Shown here: positions 52,034-61,081 of the stretch, piece by piece
Position numbering within the stretch: the stretch's first letter is position 1
How the letters are laid out: every line of letters starts with the position of its first letter
Source: Pseudomonadales bacterium
Lineage (GTDB): Bacteria > Pseudomonadota > Gammaproteobacteria > Pseudomonadales > Pseudohongiellaceae
Assembly (NCBI GenBank): GCA_012103535.1
Contig: WLWQ01000002.1
Location: 682,001-746,000 of the forward strand
Reading direction: 5' to 3'
DNA: 64,000 nt
The notes under the pieces: generated by a model
The model's input: only the letters and a program-made list of their open reading frames with translations
What the model was told of the DNA's origin: nothing
Databases searched by the model: none
Position numbers and translations under genes: made by a program

Positions 52034-54166
52034 ATGGAAAGGCTTCCGTCTGGAAATGTTCCAGGAGCTACACGCAGCTTCACTTACGATGCCAATGGAT
52101 TTATGGCATCAAGTACTGATTGGAATGGAAATCTCACTAACTATGTACATGACAATCGTGGATTGGAAACCAGTCGCACAGAAGCAGTTGGCACAGCGGA
52201 AGAACGCATAATTTCTACAACCTGGCATCCAGTTTTTAGAAAACCAACTCAAATAGTTGAGCCGGGCAGAACAAGCACTTTTACTTATGATGCCTTGGGC
52301 CATATCTTAACTCGAACTGAAACGGACACTACTTCTCAGTCAGTACCTTACGCCACTAATGGTCGAACACGAACAACCACATTCACCTATTATCCTGAAG
52401 GTGTAACTGGAGAATTTCAAGTAGCAACAATTGATGGGCCCAGAACTGACGTAAATGACACGACAAGTATTACTTATACGCCGGAAGGATATTTAGCCTC
52501 AACTTCAAATCCGCTGGGGCACACTACTCAAGTAACCAGTTACAACTCTCGTGGATTACCGCTATCAGCGGTAGATTCAAACAACGTGGTTACTAACATG
52601 ACCTTCCATCCACGCGGATGGTTACTCACTACTACTGTGGTGGATCCTGGCGTCGGTGCAAATGCCGTAACGACAAACGAATACGACAATTTTGGGCAGC
52701 TTACTCGAGTGACTTTGCCTAATGGCGCATTTCTTAGCTATGAATACGATGCGGCTCATAGATTAGTCGCAATCAGTAATAATTTAGGGGAGCGCCAAGA
52801 ATTTGTTCTCGATGTGGCTGGCAACATAACCCTAGAAGACACTAAAGACTCCTTGGGGAGCATAGTTCGAACTCAGACCCAAGTTTACGACGATCTAAGT
52901 CGACAAGTGCAATTGATTGGTGGTGCCAATCAGCTAACTCAAATGGGCTATGATGATTTCGGCAATCAGACTGCGATTAGTCTCGATCCATTGGGCATTA
53001 ATCAAAGTACCACTCAAGCTTTTGATGCGCTCAATCGCCTGTCTGCAGTTACCGATGCCATCAATAACTCAAGCGACTTTACCTATGACGCTAGGAATAA
53101 CTTAACTGGTGTAACTGACCAGCGCGGATTAGTAACAACCTACACTTACGATGGCCTGAATAACTTAATTCAACTCAATAGTCCCGATACAGGCATAACC
53201 GTTTATGTCTATGATGATGCTGGCAATCTACTAAGCCAAACAGACTCAAGAGGGATTGTCACCAACAATACATATGATGCGTTAAACCGACTAACTTCGA
53301 TAAGCTATCCTGCAAGTCCGGGCGAAAACATCACTTATGTGTATGATTCATTAAGCGCCCAGTTTGGCATAGGTCGACTATCACAGATCACCGATCAGAC
53401 TGGTAGCACCAACTACGATTACGATTACCGCGGTAATCAGATTGCCTCATCCGTAGCCATTCAAAGCAACAATTACACAACTCAGTATGGGTACGATCTA
53501 GCAGACAATCTAATCCAAACTATCTATCCAAGTGGCCGAATCGTTGATCATCAACTCGATTTATTGGGGCGGACTTCGGGAATAATTTCCCTGCCTAACG
53601 CCGGTGGAGCAGCGCAGTCAATAGCCAGCAATATCGATTACCTTCCTTTCGGTCCCATGAACGAATTGGACTATGGCAATAATCTTGGGCTTTCTATCGG
53701 CAACGATCAGGACTACCGCGTTAGTAGCATCAGTGTTGTTGATAATGGTGAGACCAATCCTGATGTGCTGGGATTGACTTACACACAGAACGCAGTAGAT
53801 AACATCACTGCAATTGCAGACAGTGTTGATGCCAATGAATCGCAGACGTTTATCTACGACTTACTAAATCGTTTAGAAGATGCCACCGGTGACTACGGCA
53901 ATCAGTCATTTACATACGATCCTGTAGGCAATCGACTTAGCGTTGTTAGTGTTGAAGATGGCAATACCATAACCGAAACTTACACCTATGATGCTAGCAG
54001 CAATCGCCTATTAAGCGTGGACAAAGATGGCGTCGTAAGAACACTGCAATACGATGCAGCGGGCAACATTGTTAGTGACGATAGAGGAGCAGATACCGGG
54101 TTTACCCTCGAGTACAACAATCAAAATCGCTTAATTGACTCTGTTCCAACAGGAGGCCAGCCATGA
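52034..54166 (+). CDS. YD-repeat shell, downstream part of the interrupted Rhs gene
   Basis: A frame open from 51857 in phase with the preceding gene. The first Met is at 52034, but the protein is best read as the continuation of 50714. It contains many YD-type repeats: FTYDANGFMASSTDWNGNLT, FTYDALGHILTRTETD, YEYDAAHRLVAISNN, FTYDARNNLTGVTDQRG and others, ending LEYNNQNRLIDSVPTGGQP. It stops (TGA) exactly where the Rhs core (xxNAxGQRV) should begin. That core is found in the next gene. The two genes overlap by ATGA. Confidence 0.8.
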   Translation: MERLPSGNVPGATRSFTYDANGFMASSTDWNGNLTNYVHDNRGLETSRTEAVGTAEERIISTTWHPVFRKPTQIVEPGRTSTFTYDALGHILTRTETDTTSQSVPYATNGRTRTTTFTYYPEGVTGEFQVATIDGPRTDVNDTTSITYTPEGYLASTSNPLGHTTQVTSYNSRGLPLSAVDSNNVVTNMTFHPRGWLLTTTVVDPGVGANAVTTNEYDNFGQLTRVTLPNGAFLSYEYDAAHRLVAISNNLGERQEFVLDVAGNITLEDTKDSLGSIVRTQTQVYDDLSRQVQLIGGANQLTQMGYDDFGNQTAISLDPLGINQSTTQAFDALNRLSAVTDAINNSSDFTYDARNNLTGVTDQRGLVTTYTYDGLNNLIQLNSPDTGITVYVYDDAGNLLSQTDSRGIVTNNTYDALNRLTSISYPASPGENITYVYDSLSAQFGIGRLSQITDQTGSTNYDYDYRGNQIASSVAIQSNNYTTQYGYDLADNLIQTIYPSGRIVDHQLDLLGRTSGIISLPNAGGAAQSIASNIDYLPFGPMNELDYGNNLGLSIGNDQDYRVSSISVVDNGETNPDVLGLTYTQNAVDNITAIADSVDANESQTFIYDLLNRLEDATGDYGNQSFTYDPVGNRLSVVSVEDGNTITETYTYDASSNRLLSVDKDGVVRTLQYDAAGNIVSDDRGADTGFTLEYNNQNRLIDSVPTGGQP

Positions 54167-57100
54167 GAACTATTTTAGTTGGCCTTCTGTTTCTGATGTC
54201 GAGCGCACTAAGCTTTGCGCAAACTACTGTTTCAGTAAACGTAACTGATGATCTTGGAACTGCTCTTGCTGGGCTGAATGTCTATGCCTTTGATGGTACG
54301 GCTTACACAGGCAATTCTGCTGTTACTGATGCGAGTGGTATAGGGAGTTTATCTCTTGCCGATGGCAGTTATCGCTTCCGCGTGGATTACAACGGTACTC
54401 AGTATTTTTCTCAAGCAGGCAATCATTGCACTACGCCTGGATGTACTTCAATCAATGTGCAAGTGCCGCGGCCAGTGGCAGTGACAGTTACTAGTAGTGG
54501 TGGCGGAGTTGAGGCTGGCCTAAATGTCTATGCCTTTGATGGTTCAACTTATTCTGGAAAATCTTCTGTAACCGATGCTGCCGGGGTCGCGAATTTACAA
54601 TTACTCGATGGCAATTACCGCTTTCGGATCGATAAAAATGGCACTCAATTTTACACCGGAGCAGTTAATCATTGTGCAGCTCCTGGGTGTGCGGCAGTGG
54701 CATATGAAGTTCCTGAATCCGTAACGGTAACAGTAACCACCGGAGGAGCGCCTGAAGAAGGATTAAACGTCTATGGGTTCGACGGTACAACCTATTCTGG
54801 AAAGTCAGGTGTGACAGATGCCAACGGAGAGGCTGTTCTAACTTTGCTTCCGGGAGACTATCGTTTCCGTATCGACAAAGCAGGAACACAATTTTTTACC
54901 GACGATGTGAATCATTGTTCAGTGCCTGGATGTAATGCGGCGAACCTCGATTTGCCCATGCAGATAATGGTCAATGTCACTTCCAGTGCCGGAGGACCTG
55001 AGTCAGGATTAAATGTCTATGCCTTCGACAATACAACTTATTCGGGCAAGTCTGCAGTAACCGATGTGTCTGGGATTGCCACATTTACATTGCCAGTAGG
55101 CGATTACAGATTTCGTATCGATAAGAATGGCACTCAATTTTATACAGACGATGTAAATCATTGCACTGCGCCTGGATGTACATCCGTCGACTATGAAATC
55201 CCAGAAGATATTACGGTCACAGTTTCCAGCAGCGCCGGGGGCTTCGAGTCTGGATTAAACGTCTATGCGTTCGACGGTACGACCTACTCTGGAAAGTCGG
55301 GTGTGACCGACGCCAATGGAGAAGCAGTTTTCACGCTGCTACCAGGCGATTACAGTTTCCGTATCGACAAGAATGGCACACAGTTTTTCACCGACGATGT
55401 TAATCATTGCTCTGCGCCCGGGTGCACAGTAGCAAGTTTGGAAATTCCTGAAAATGTTGTAGTTACTGTGACTTCCAGTGGCGGTGGATTCGAAGCTGGC
55501 CTCAACGTCTATGCATTCGATGGATCGACTTATTCAGGAAAGTCTGCTGTCACCGATGGCAATGGGCAAGCAACATTCACCCTATTGCCAGGTGACTATC
55601 GATTTCGCATCGATAAAAGCGGGACTCAGTTTTTCACAGATGATGTTAATCATTGCACAGCACCTGGATGTACTGCAGTTAGCTTTGAAATTCCAGAAAA
55701 TGTCGTTGTTACAGTCACTTCCAGTGGTGGCGGATTTGAGGTTGGACTCAATGTGTATGCGTTCAATGGCACAACTTATTCCGGAAAATCCGCGGTTACC
55801 GACGCTAGTGGAGAGGCTACTTTCACATTAGACCCAGGGGATTATCGATTCCGTATTGATAAGAATGGTACTCAATTCTTCACTGATTCTGTAAATCACT
55901 GCACTGCACCTGGTTGTACCGCCGTGAGTTATGAGGTTCCAGAGTCAGTGCAGGTTACAGTAATGAGTAGTGGTGGTGGTTTCGAAGAAGGGTTAAATGT
56001 TTATGCATTCGATGGAACTACCTATTCAGGTAAATCAGGAGTTACTGATGTTAATGGAATAGCAAGTCTAACGTTGTTGCTCGGTAACTACAGATTTCGC
56101 ATCGACAAGAATGGAACACAATTTTTTACAGATACAGTTAATCATTGTGCTGTGCCTGGTTGCGCTACTGCTAGCTATGAAGTGCCAGTGTCAACTACTG
56201 TTACGGTAACCAATTCAGCAGGGGGAGTGGAATCGGGGCTTAATGTTTACGCATTTGATGAGGCTGTTTATTCAGGAAAATCTGCCGTAACCGATGCCAA
56301 TGGCGACGCTGAATTCACATTACTACCCGGAAATTACAGATTCAGAGTAGACAAAGGCGGTAGTCAATTTTTCAGCAATCCTACCAACCATTGTGCGGTG
56401 CCTGGTTGTACATCGATCGCACAAGTAGTACCGGCGGCGCTCTCGGCCTTTGTTATCGATCCAGCACTCGGAGCCTGTCTGGATGCAGCAGGATCAGCAA
56501 ATGGTTGGTCCATGCCTTCGGAAGTGACTTCGCTGTCATGTGCGAGTGCGGGTGTAACTAACCTGTCGGGTATTCAAAGTTTCGGGAATCTGACAAACCT
56601 TTCATTGGGTAATAACGCGATTACTTTATTGGACGCCTTATCTGGACTAACGAATCTCACAAGCTTGGATCTATCGGGAAATACTCAAGTTGAGTGTCAT
56701 CAGTTAGGCGACCTGGAGTTAACACTTGGTGCCGGTGTAATCACGCAACCATCGAGTTGTTTAGGTGAGGGTGAACAGGTGTTTAACGTTTCGAATCCAA
56801 GTAAACCGGATACCAACCAATTCAGTTTTGCTGTGGCGTCGACCGACAGTGGCGATCTGTTGAGTAGTGCCATTACCTTTAATCCCGGAACCAGTTCATT
56901 CGATGGTCGTGTCTATCTGATTGACGGAACCAACGGTAACGAGCTGCTTGAGGTTTTGAATCCAAACCCAACCGGTAGTGACTATTTTGGTTGGTCGATT
57001 GCGGCACTGCCCAGTGGAAATATTGCGGTAGGTGCATGGCAAGATGATGCCGGGGGGGTGGCGTCAGGAGCTGTGCACTTATTCAGTGGCAGTGACGGAA

Positions 57101-59172
57101 GCTTGCTGCAATCTATCGAAAATCCAAATCCCACAATTGGTGATAGATTTGGATACTCCATAGCAGTTAATGGAAACGGAACACTTGCTGTGGGTGCTTA
57201 TCAGGAAGCTGGAGGTGGTGCAGTCTATGTTTATGATGCAGCAGGCATCCTGCAACAGACAATCAGCAATCCCACGGTAGATTCCAATGCCGAATTCGGC
57301 AAATCTGTTTCAGCTAACTTTGCTGGAGAAATAGTAATCGGTGCACCCAAACAGGATGTGTCCGATGGATCACTCATAACCGATGCTGGTGCGGTATACA
57401 TTTATTCAGAAATTGGCGGCATTCAGGAGTTGATCGTTGATAACCCACAACCTGCGGCCAACGATGATTTCGGTTCTACAGTGGCTGTCACAAGTACTGA
57501 TGACATCATTGTCAGCGCACGTTTTGTGGATAATTTTGCCAGCAATGACGGTAGCGTATTCCTGTTGGATGGCACAAACGGAGCGGAGCTATGGTCTACG
57601 GCTAATCCAGTAGCTGACGCCGAAGGATTATTCGGCGCAGCACTAGCGGGATCGCCACAGGGCCACGTAGTGGTTGGTGCCGCTAACGACGATACCAATG
57701 AGTCTAACTCCGGTAAGGTGTTTGTCTTCGATGGTAGCACCGGTGAACTCGTCGAATTCATTAGTAACCCATTGCCAGGTGCCAACTTTAACTTTGGTCA
57801 AGGATTGGCTGTTACTCCTGCTGGTCAAATTGCTGTAGGTGCCTTTGGAGCTGATGGTGGTTTCGGTGAGTTGTATTTGTTTTCAAGTGTGCGTAATGGT
57901 TCACCTTTACCGTTACTGAACAATTTGCCGTTTACTGATTCAGTCTTACAAAGTTGCGTACTGGATGAAGCGGCTGCCAATGGATGGGCTACTGTCGGTG
58001 AAATGACTTCGTTGGTATGTGACGGCTCAGGTATCACTGATTTGACTGGTATTGATGCATTGCTTGATCTTGCAACCTTGGATCTCAGTAATAATCCTTT
58101 TACTGATATTTCACTACTAGAGAATCTGACGAACTTAACTGCATTGGATTTAACTGGCAATGACACCTTGCAGTGTACTGATCTGGACGATCTAGAAACA
58201 GTGTTAGGAGCCGGTGTTGTTACCCGCCCTGAAAGCTGTGCTGGTGGCGGCGGTGAACCAGGCTCAACCCAGGTGCAATCCTTGCATAATGCCATGGGTC
58301 AGAGAGTGGCCAAAACTGTGAACGGAGATGCGTCCACTACTATTCATTTTATCTATGATCAGAATGGTCAGGTTATTGCGGAGATCGATTCCAATACCGG
58401 GCAGACTCTAAGAGAGTATATCTACGTTAATGGACTACAAGTTGCATTGGTGGATGACACAGGGAGTGCCGAGGAAGAGACTTATTTTGTCCATAGCGAT
58501 CATTTAGGTACTCCGCAGAAGATATCGGATGATCAGCAGGCTGTGGTTTGGGGAGCTAGTTATGAGCCGTTTGGTGAGGTGACGGAGACTGTTGCGGATA
58601 TTGAGAATAATATTAGGTTTCCTGGGCAGTATGAGGATTCTGAGTCGGGGCTGAACTATAATTACTTTAGGGATTATGATCCGAGTTTGGGGAGGTATGT
58701 TGAGAGTGATCCGATTGGGTTGGTTGGAGGAGTTAATACATATGTGTATGCATTTGCTTCACCGACTAATTTGCTTGATGATTTTGGACTTCAATCGACT
58801 TCGCGCTCGTCCCTAAGAACCTCCAGGGCTACTGCGAGACAGCAAAGCTCGATTAGACAACAGTTACTTCTCCAACAAAGAATTCGACAACTACGGCAAA
58901 GGCAGTTTGAACGCGGGCAGAATCCAGGAGCTATTGGTAACTCGATAGACCAGCTGAATAAAGAAATGGAAGCGCTACGCAAAAGGTCTTCACCCATTCC
59001 CATGCGTTGTGTAACAATGGTATGTCCTTGGGATCAGCCAATTCCTGTACCTCCGGAGCAAGCTGCCGTTTGCGAAATTCCTAAACCGAAGCCCCATGAG
59101 ATGAGTCCGCCAAGGGATTTTAGATATGGCTGTTCTTGTTTAGAATGGCGAGTAGATCCATCGCAATTCTAA
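54163..59172 (+). CDS. Secreted composite Rhs second polypeptide: repeats, propeller, Rhs core, tail
   Basis: A 1669-residue protein with its own signal peptide (ends ALSFAQ). Domains in order: nine ~82-residue repeats (residues ~21-758), a short LRR patch (~760-868), a seven-blade FG-GAP-like propeller (~872-1243), a second LRR patch (~1246-1365), the Rhs core (~1370-1543) and a 126-residue tail. In the core, GQRVAKTVNGD, GLNYNYFRDYDPSLGRYVES and DPIGLVGG are clear, but the second protease motif reads DDFG instead of DPxG. The tail is coiled-coil rich with several Cys (CVTMVC, CSCLEW) and no known toxin match. Confidence 0.8.
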   Translation: MRTILVGLLFLMSSALSFAQTTVSVNVTDDLGTALAGLNVYAFDGTAYTGNSAVTDASGIGSLSLADGSYRFRVDYNGTQYFSQAGNHCTTPGCTSINVQVPRPVAVTVTSSGGGVEAGLNVYAFDGSTYSGKSSVTDAAGVANLQLLDGNYRFRIDKNGTQFYTGAVNHCAAPGCAAVAYEVPESVTVTVTTGGAPEEGLNVYGFDGTTYSGKSGVTDANGEAVLTLLPGDYRFRIDKAGTQFFTDDVNHCSVPGCNAANLDLPMQIMVNVTSSAGGPESGLNVYAFDNTTYSGKSAVTDVSGIATFTLPVGDYRFRIDKNGTQFYTDDVNHCTAPGCTSVDYEIPEDITVTVSSSAGGFESGLNVYAFDGTTYSGKSGVTDANGEAVFTLLPGDYSFRIDKNGTQFFTDDVNHCSAPGCTVASLEIPENVVVTVTSSGGGFEAGLNVYAFDGSTYSGKSAVTDGNGQATFTLLPGDYRFRIDKSGTQFFTDDVNHCTAPGCTAVSFEIPENVVVTVTSSGGGFEVGLNVYAFNGTTYSGKSAVTDASGEATFTLDPGDYRFRIDKNGTQFFTDSVNHCTAPGCTAVSYEVPESVQVTVMSSGGGFEEGLNVYAFDGTTYSGKSGVTDVNGIASLTLLLGNYRFRIDKNGTQFFTDTVNHCAVPGCATASYEVPVSTTVTVTNSAGGVESGLNVYAFDEAVYSGKSAVTDANGDAEFTLLPGNYRFRVDKGGSQFFSNPTNHCAVPGCTSIAQVVPAALSAFVIDPALGACLDAAGSANGWSMPSEVTSLSCASAGVTNLSGIQSFGNLTNLSLGNNAITLLDALSGLTNLTSLDLSGNTQVECHQLGDLELTLGAGVITQPSSCLGEGEQVFNVSNPSKPDTNQFSFAVASTDSGDLLSSAITFNPGTSSFDGRVYLIDGTNGNELLEVLNPNPTGSDYFGWSIAALPSGNIAVGAWQDDAGGVASGAVHLFSGSDGSLLQSIENPNPTIGDRFGYSIAVNGNGTLAVGAYQEAGGGAVYVYDAAGILQQTISNPTVDSNAEFGKSVSANFAGEIVIGAPKQDVSDGSLITDAGAVYIYSEIGGIQELIVDNPQPAANDDFGSTVAVTSTDDIIVSARFVDNFASNDGSVFLLDGTNGAELWSTANPVADAEGLFGAALAGSPQGHVVVGAANDDTNESNSGKVFVFDGSTGELVEFISNPLPGANFNFGQGLAVTPAGQIAVGAFGADGGFGELYLFSSVRNGSPLPLLNNLPFTDSVLQSCVLDEAAANGWATVGEMTSLVCDGSGITDLTGIDALLDLATLDLSNNPFTDISLLENLTNLTALDLTGNDTLQCTDLDDLETVLGAGVVTRPESCAGGGGEPGSTQVQSLHNAMGQRVAKTVNGDASTTIHFIYDQNGQVIAEIDSNTGQTLREYIYVNGLQVALVDDTGSAEEETYFVHSDHLGTPQKISDDQQAVVWGASYEPFGEVTETVADIENNIRFPGQYEDSESGLNYNYFRDYDPSLGRYVESDPIGLVGGVNTYVYAFASPTNLLDDFGLQSTSRSSLRTSRATARQQSSIRQQLLLQQRIRQLRQRQFERGQNPGAIGNSIDQLNKEMEALRKRSSPIPMRCVTMVCPWDQPIPVPPEQAAVCEIPKPKPHEMSPPRDFRYGCSCLEWRVDPSQF
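54223..56439 (+). repeat. Nine tandem coding repeats of ~243-246 bp
   Basis: Each unit encodes a beta-rich domain of 81-82 residues with motif GLNVYAFDGTTYSGKS and ends with NHCxxPGC, giving one Cys pair per repeat. All nine NHC/PGC sites are present. Nucleotide identity between units has drifted, so the array is old or selected for diversity. The fold may be similar to carboxypeptidase-regulatory or PEGA-type beta-sandwiches, judged only from the strand pattern. Confidence 0.85.
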
Positions 59173-59188
59173 AGGGAGAATAAGAAAC

Positions 59189-59728
59189 GTGAAAAACATA
59201 TCCCATTTAATCCTTATTATTGCTTTTACCGTTTCTAGTTGCAGTAATGATTCGGGCAACAGCGACATAGATATTTCTACTCAATTGGAAACGGATTCAT
59301 CCCAATTATTTGACTTAAACAATGATGGCGTTCTTGATGTGTTTTATGAGTTCCCAGGAGACGAATACTATGAATTAGTTGATCGCAATTTTGACACGCG
59401 CGTTGATGAATCAAGTCGATTCAGTCTTGATGATATATTAGTAAGTCGAAGGATAGATTCTAACTTCGATGGATTTCTTGAGACTGAAATTTTCTATGAG
59501 CTCGGTACGGCTAATAAAATAACAGTGGATTCGGACAATAATCAACTTATCGATATAGTTTTTACTTTGGAATTCGGAGAAATACTATTTGCAGAGAGAT
59601 TCTCAGATTCTCAACAGGAAATATCTGAAATCACTAAAGTCTTATTCGAGTTTGGATTTCCATCTGGTGAACCCGAAATTACCACCACTACGTTAACGGC
59701 AAGCGAGTTTTCCGAATTGCATGACTAA
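59189..59728 (+). CDS. Acidic lipoprotein with EF-hand/FG-GAP-like Asp repeats; candidate Rhs partner
   Basis: A 179-residue lipoprotein (VSSCSND). Four Asp/Asn-rich units are visible: DLNNDGVLDVFYEF, DRNFDTRVDES, DSNFDGFLETEIFYE and DSDNNQLIDIVF. These could bind calcium. It starts 17 bp after the Rhs tail, in the place where immunity genes usually sit, but it lacks any known immunity family. Alternatives are a calcium-dependent partner of the propeller or an unrelated lipoprotein. Confidence 0.65.
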   Translation: MKNISHLILIIAFTVSSCSNDSGNSDIDISTQLETDSSQLFDLNNDGVLDVFYEFPGDEYYELVDRNFDTRVDESSRFSLDDILVSRRIDSNFDGFLETEIFYELGTANKITVDSDNNQLIDIVFTLEFGEILFAERFSDSQQEISEITKVLFEFGFPSGEPEITTTTLTASEFSELHD

Positions 59729-59736
59729 GGAACACT

Positions 59737-59841
59737 AGGGGACACTAATAAAATAGTAAAATAACGAAGCCCGCCAATTTTATTGCGGTTGTCTTCATTA
59801 GCCATCCTTGGTGTTATTTTACTATCTTATTAGTGTCCCCT
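59737..59841. mobile_element. MITE-like non-autonomous element, 105 bp
   Basis: Two 29-bp inverted arms (59737-59765 and 59813-59841) differ at one position. The first ten bases AGGGGACACT are identical to the end of the RAYT element at 59996, and the following bases align with it (AT-A-ATA-AAATAAC). The 47-bp interior contains CCGCCAA/TTGCGG. This is best explained as an internal-deletion relative mobilised by the same transposase. Confidence 0.8.
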
Positions 59842-59995
59842 TCTTTCTATAAAAACCCAGTTTGAACATGATGAACGATTGGTTGAATTTGCGCGAGTAA
59901 ATGCTGAACACAAAATTGCAGAATCACGGAGGAGAAGATTTAAACTATGGTTAATCCTAGGTTTAGTCGGAGTGATTTTGCTTTATTGTGAAACA
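59842..59995 (+). pseudogene. Gene remnant between two mobile elements
   Basis: One frame (from about 59848) has no stop before the next element and reads IKTQFEHDERLVEFARVN, then AEHKIAESRRRR, then a membrane helix (LWLILGLVGVILLY). Its frame is closed by a stop in the MITE before it and runs into the RAYT element after it. It is therefore a fragment of a small membrane protein, cut at both ends. No family recognised. Confidence 0.5.
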
Positions 59996-60067
59996 ATAGG
60001 GGACACTGATCAGATAACAAAATAACGATTGTTTGGTGTTATCTGTTGATTGGTCTATCTTGTATGA

Positions 60068-60547
60068 ATGCCAAGGAGAGGGCGACTTCACATACCGGGT
60101 GGGTGTTACCATGTTATTGGGCGTGGTTTAGAGCGACGCTATATCTTTGAAGCGGTAGAAGATAAAGAAAATTTCTTGGCTCGGTTTGGATCATTGGTTA
60201 GCCGCAGTCATGTCCAGTGTTTAGCGTGGGCACTGATGTCTAATCACTATCATTTCTTAATTCAAGTTGGGCATAAGCCTCTTTCCAAGCTTATGGCGTC
60301 CTTACTGGGTGGTTACGCAGGCTACTACAACCGTAAATATGGTCGAAGTGGCTATGTATTCCAAAACCGCTACCAGTCGATATTGTGTGATGCTGACGTC
60401 TATTTACAGGAATTAGTGCGTTATATTCATCTAAATCCAGTGAAGGCAAGTTTGGTTGAAGATTCTCAACTGTTAGAACGTTACCGTTGGACTGGACATG
60501 CGGCGGCCTTCGGAAGATATCGCCAGCCCTGGCACGACGTTGAATAA
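60068..60547 (+). CDS. REP-associated tyrosine transposase (Y1_Tnp), N-terminal part
   Basis: A 159-residue Y1/HUH transposase of the RAYT type. Visible: PGGCYHVIGRGLERRYIFEA, the HUH motif SNHYHFLIQVG, and the tyrosine region GGYAGYYNRKYGRSGYVFQN with ELVRYIHLNPVKA. The ATG at 60068 begins MPRRGRLHIPGG, the usual start. It ends at TAA 60545-60547, immediately followed in the same frame by the next entry. In intact relatives the protein continues through this site (PWHDVE then a helical linker), so this looks like a nonsense mutation. Confidence 0.9.
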   Translation: MPRRGRLHIPGGCYHVIGRGLERRYIFEAVEDKENFLARFGSLVSRSHVQCLAWALMSNHYHFLIQVGHKPLSKLMASLLGGYAGYYNRKYGRSGYVFQNRYQSILCDADVYLQELVRYIHLNPVKASLVEDSQLLERYRWTGHAAAFGRYRQPWHDVE

Positions 60548-61081
60548 ATGTTGACTTATTTTTCAAATTCTTTAGGAAAAGCTCGCAATAGATATCGAAA
60601 CTTTGTTGCCGAGGGCAACTTTAATACTCCTAACAGAAACCTGTCTGGAGGTGGATTAATTCGAAGCGCTGGTGGATGGGAGGCCGTGAGTAGATTTCGT
60701 AAAGAGCATATTTATTGCATCGGTGATGAGCGCATTCTTGGGGATTCGACTTTTATAGAGCAATCACTAAAGCATGACATTTTGGAATTACAGCGAAGTG
60801 AGTCTCTGGAACGAAAGGGATGGAACTTGGAAAAGCTTATAGAAGAAGTATGTCTTCTACACAGTGTTAAAGAGCAGCGCTTACTAGGTAAAAATCGAGA
60901 TAAAAATGTATCTAGGGCTAAATCAGTAATCTGCTATTGGGCAACAGAGGTATTAAATATATCTCGAAAGGAAATTGCTGCACGACTAAGGCTGAGTCAA
61001 TCTGCTGTGTCCTATAGAGCGATTAATGGCTGCGAGTACTGTGAGAAAGAGAACATTGAGTTTGATGCTTTGTTTGAATAA
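60548..61081 (+). CDS. RAYT C-terminal part, in-frame after the stop
   Basis: A 177-residue continuation: LGKARNRYRNFVAEGNFN at the start and GDERILGDSTFIEQSLKH in the middle match the C-terminal extension of long RAYT proteins, and the end (ISRKEIAARLRLSQSAVSYR) is a DnaA/HTH-like helix. The frame continues directly from the preceding stop (480 bases after its ATG). The two parts together would be a 337-residue transposase. Whether the piece is translated on its own is unclear; its Met adjoins the stop. Confidence 0.8.
   Translation: MLTYFSNSLGKARNRYRNFVAEGNFNTPNRNLSGGGLIRSAGGWEAVSRFRKEHIYCIGDERILGDSTFIEQSLKHDILELQRSESLERKGWNLEKLIEEVCLLHSVKEQRLLGKNRDKNVSRAKSVICYWATEVLNISRKEIAARLRLSQSAVSYRAINGCEYCEKENIEFDALFE

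Noticed and set aside
58791..59003. Minus-strand frame opposite the Rhs tail as an immunity gene
   Set aside because: It has no ribosome site, is rich in Cys/Ser/Leu by reverse reading, and runs against the coding tail.
59189..59728. Firm call of the lipoprotein as Rhs immunity protein
   Set aside because: Position fits, but no known immunity family or tail-specific feature supports it; listed only as a candidate.
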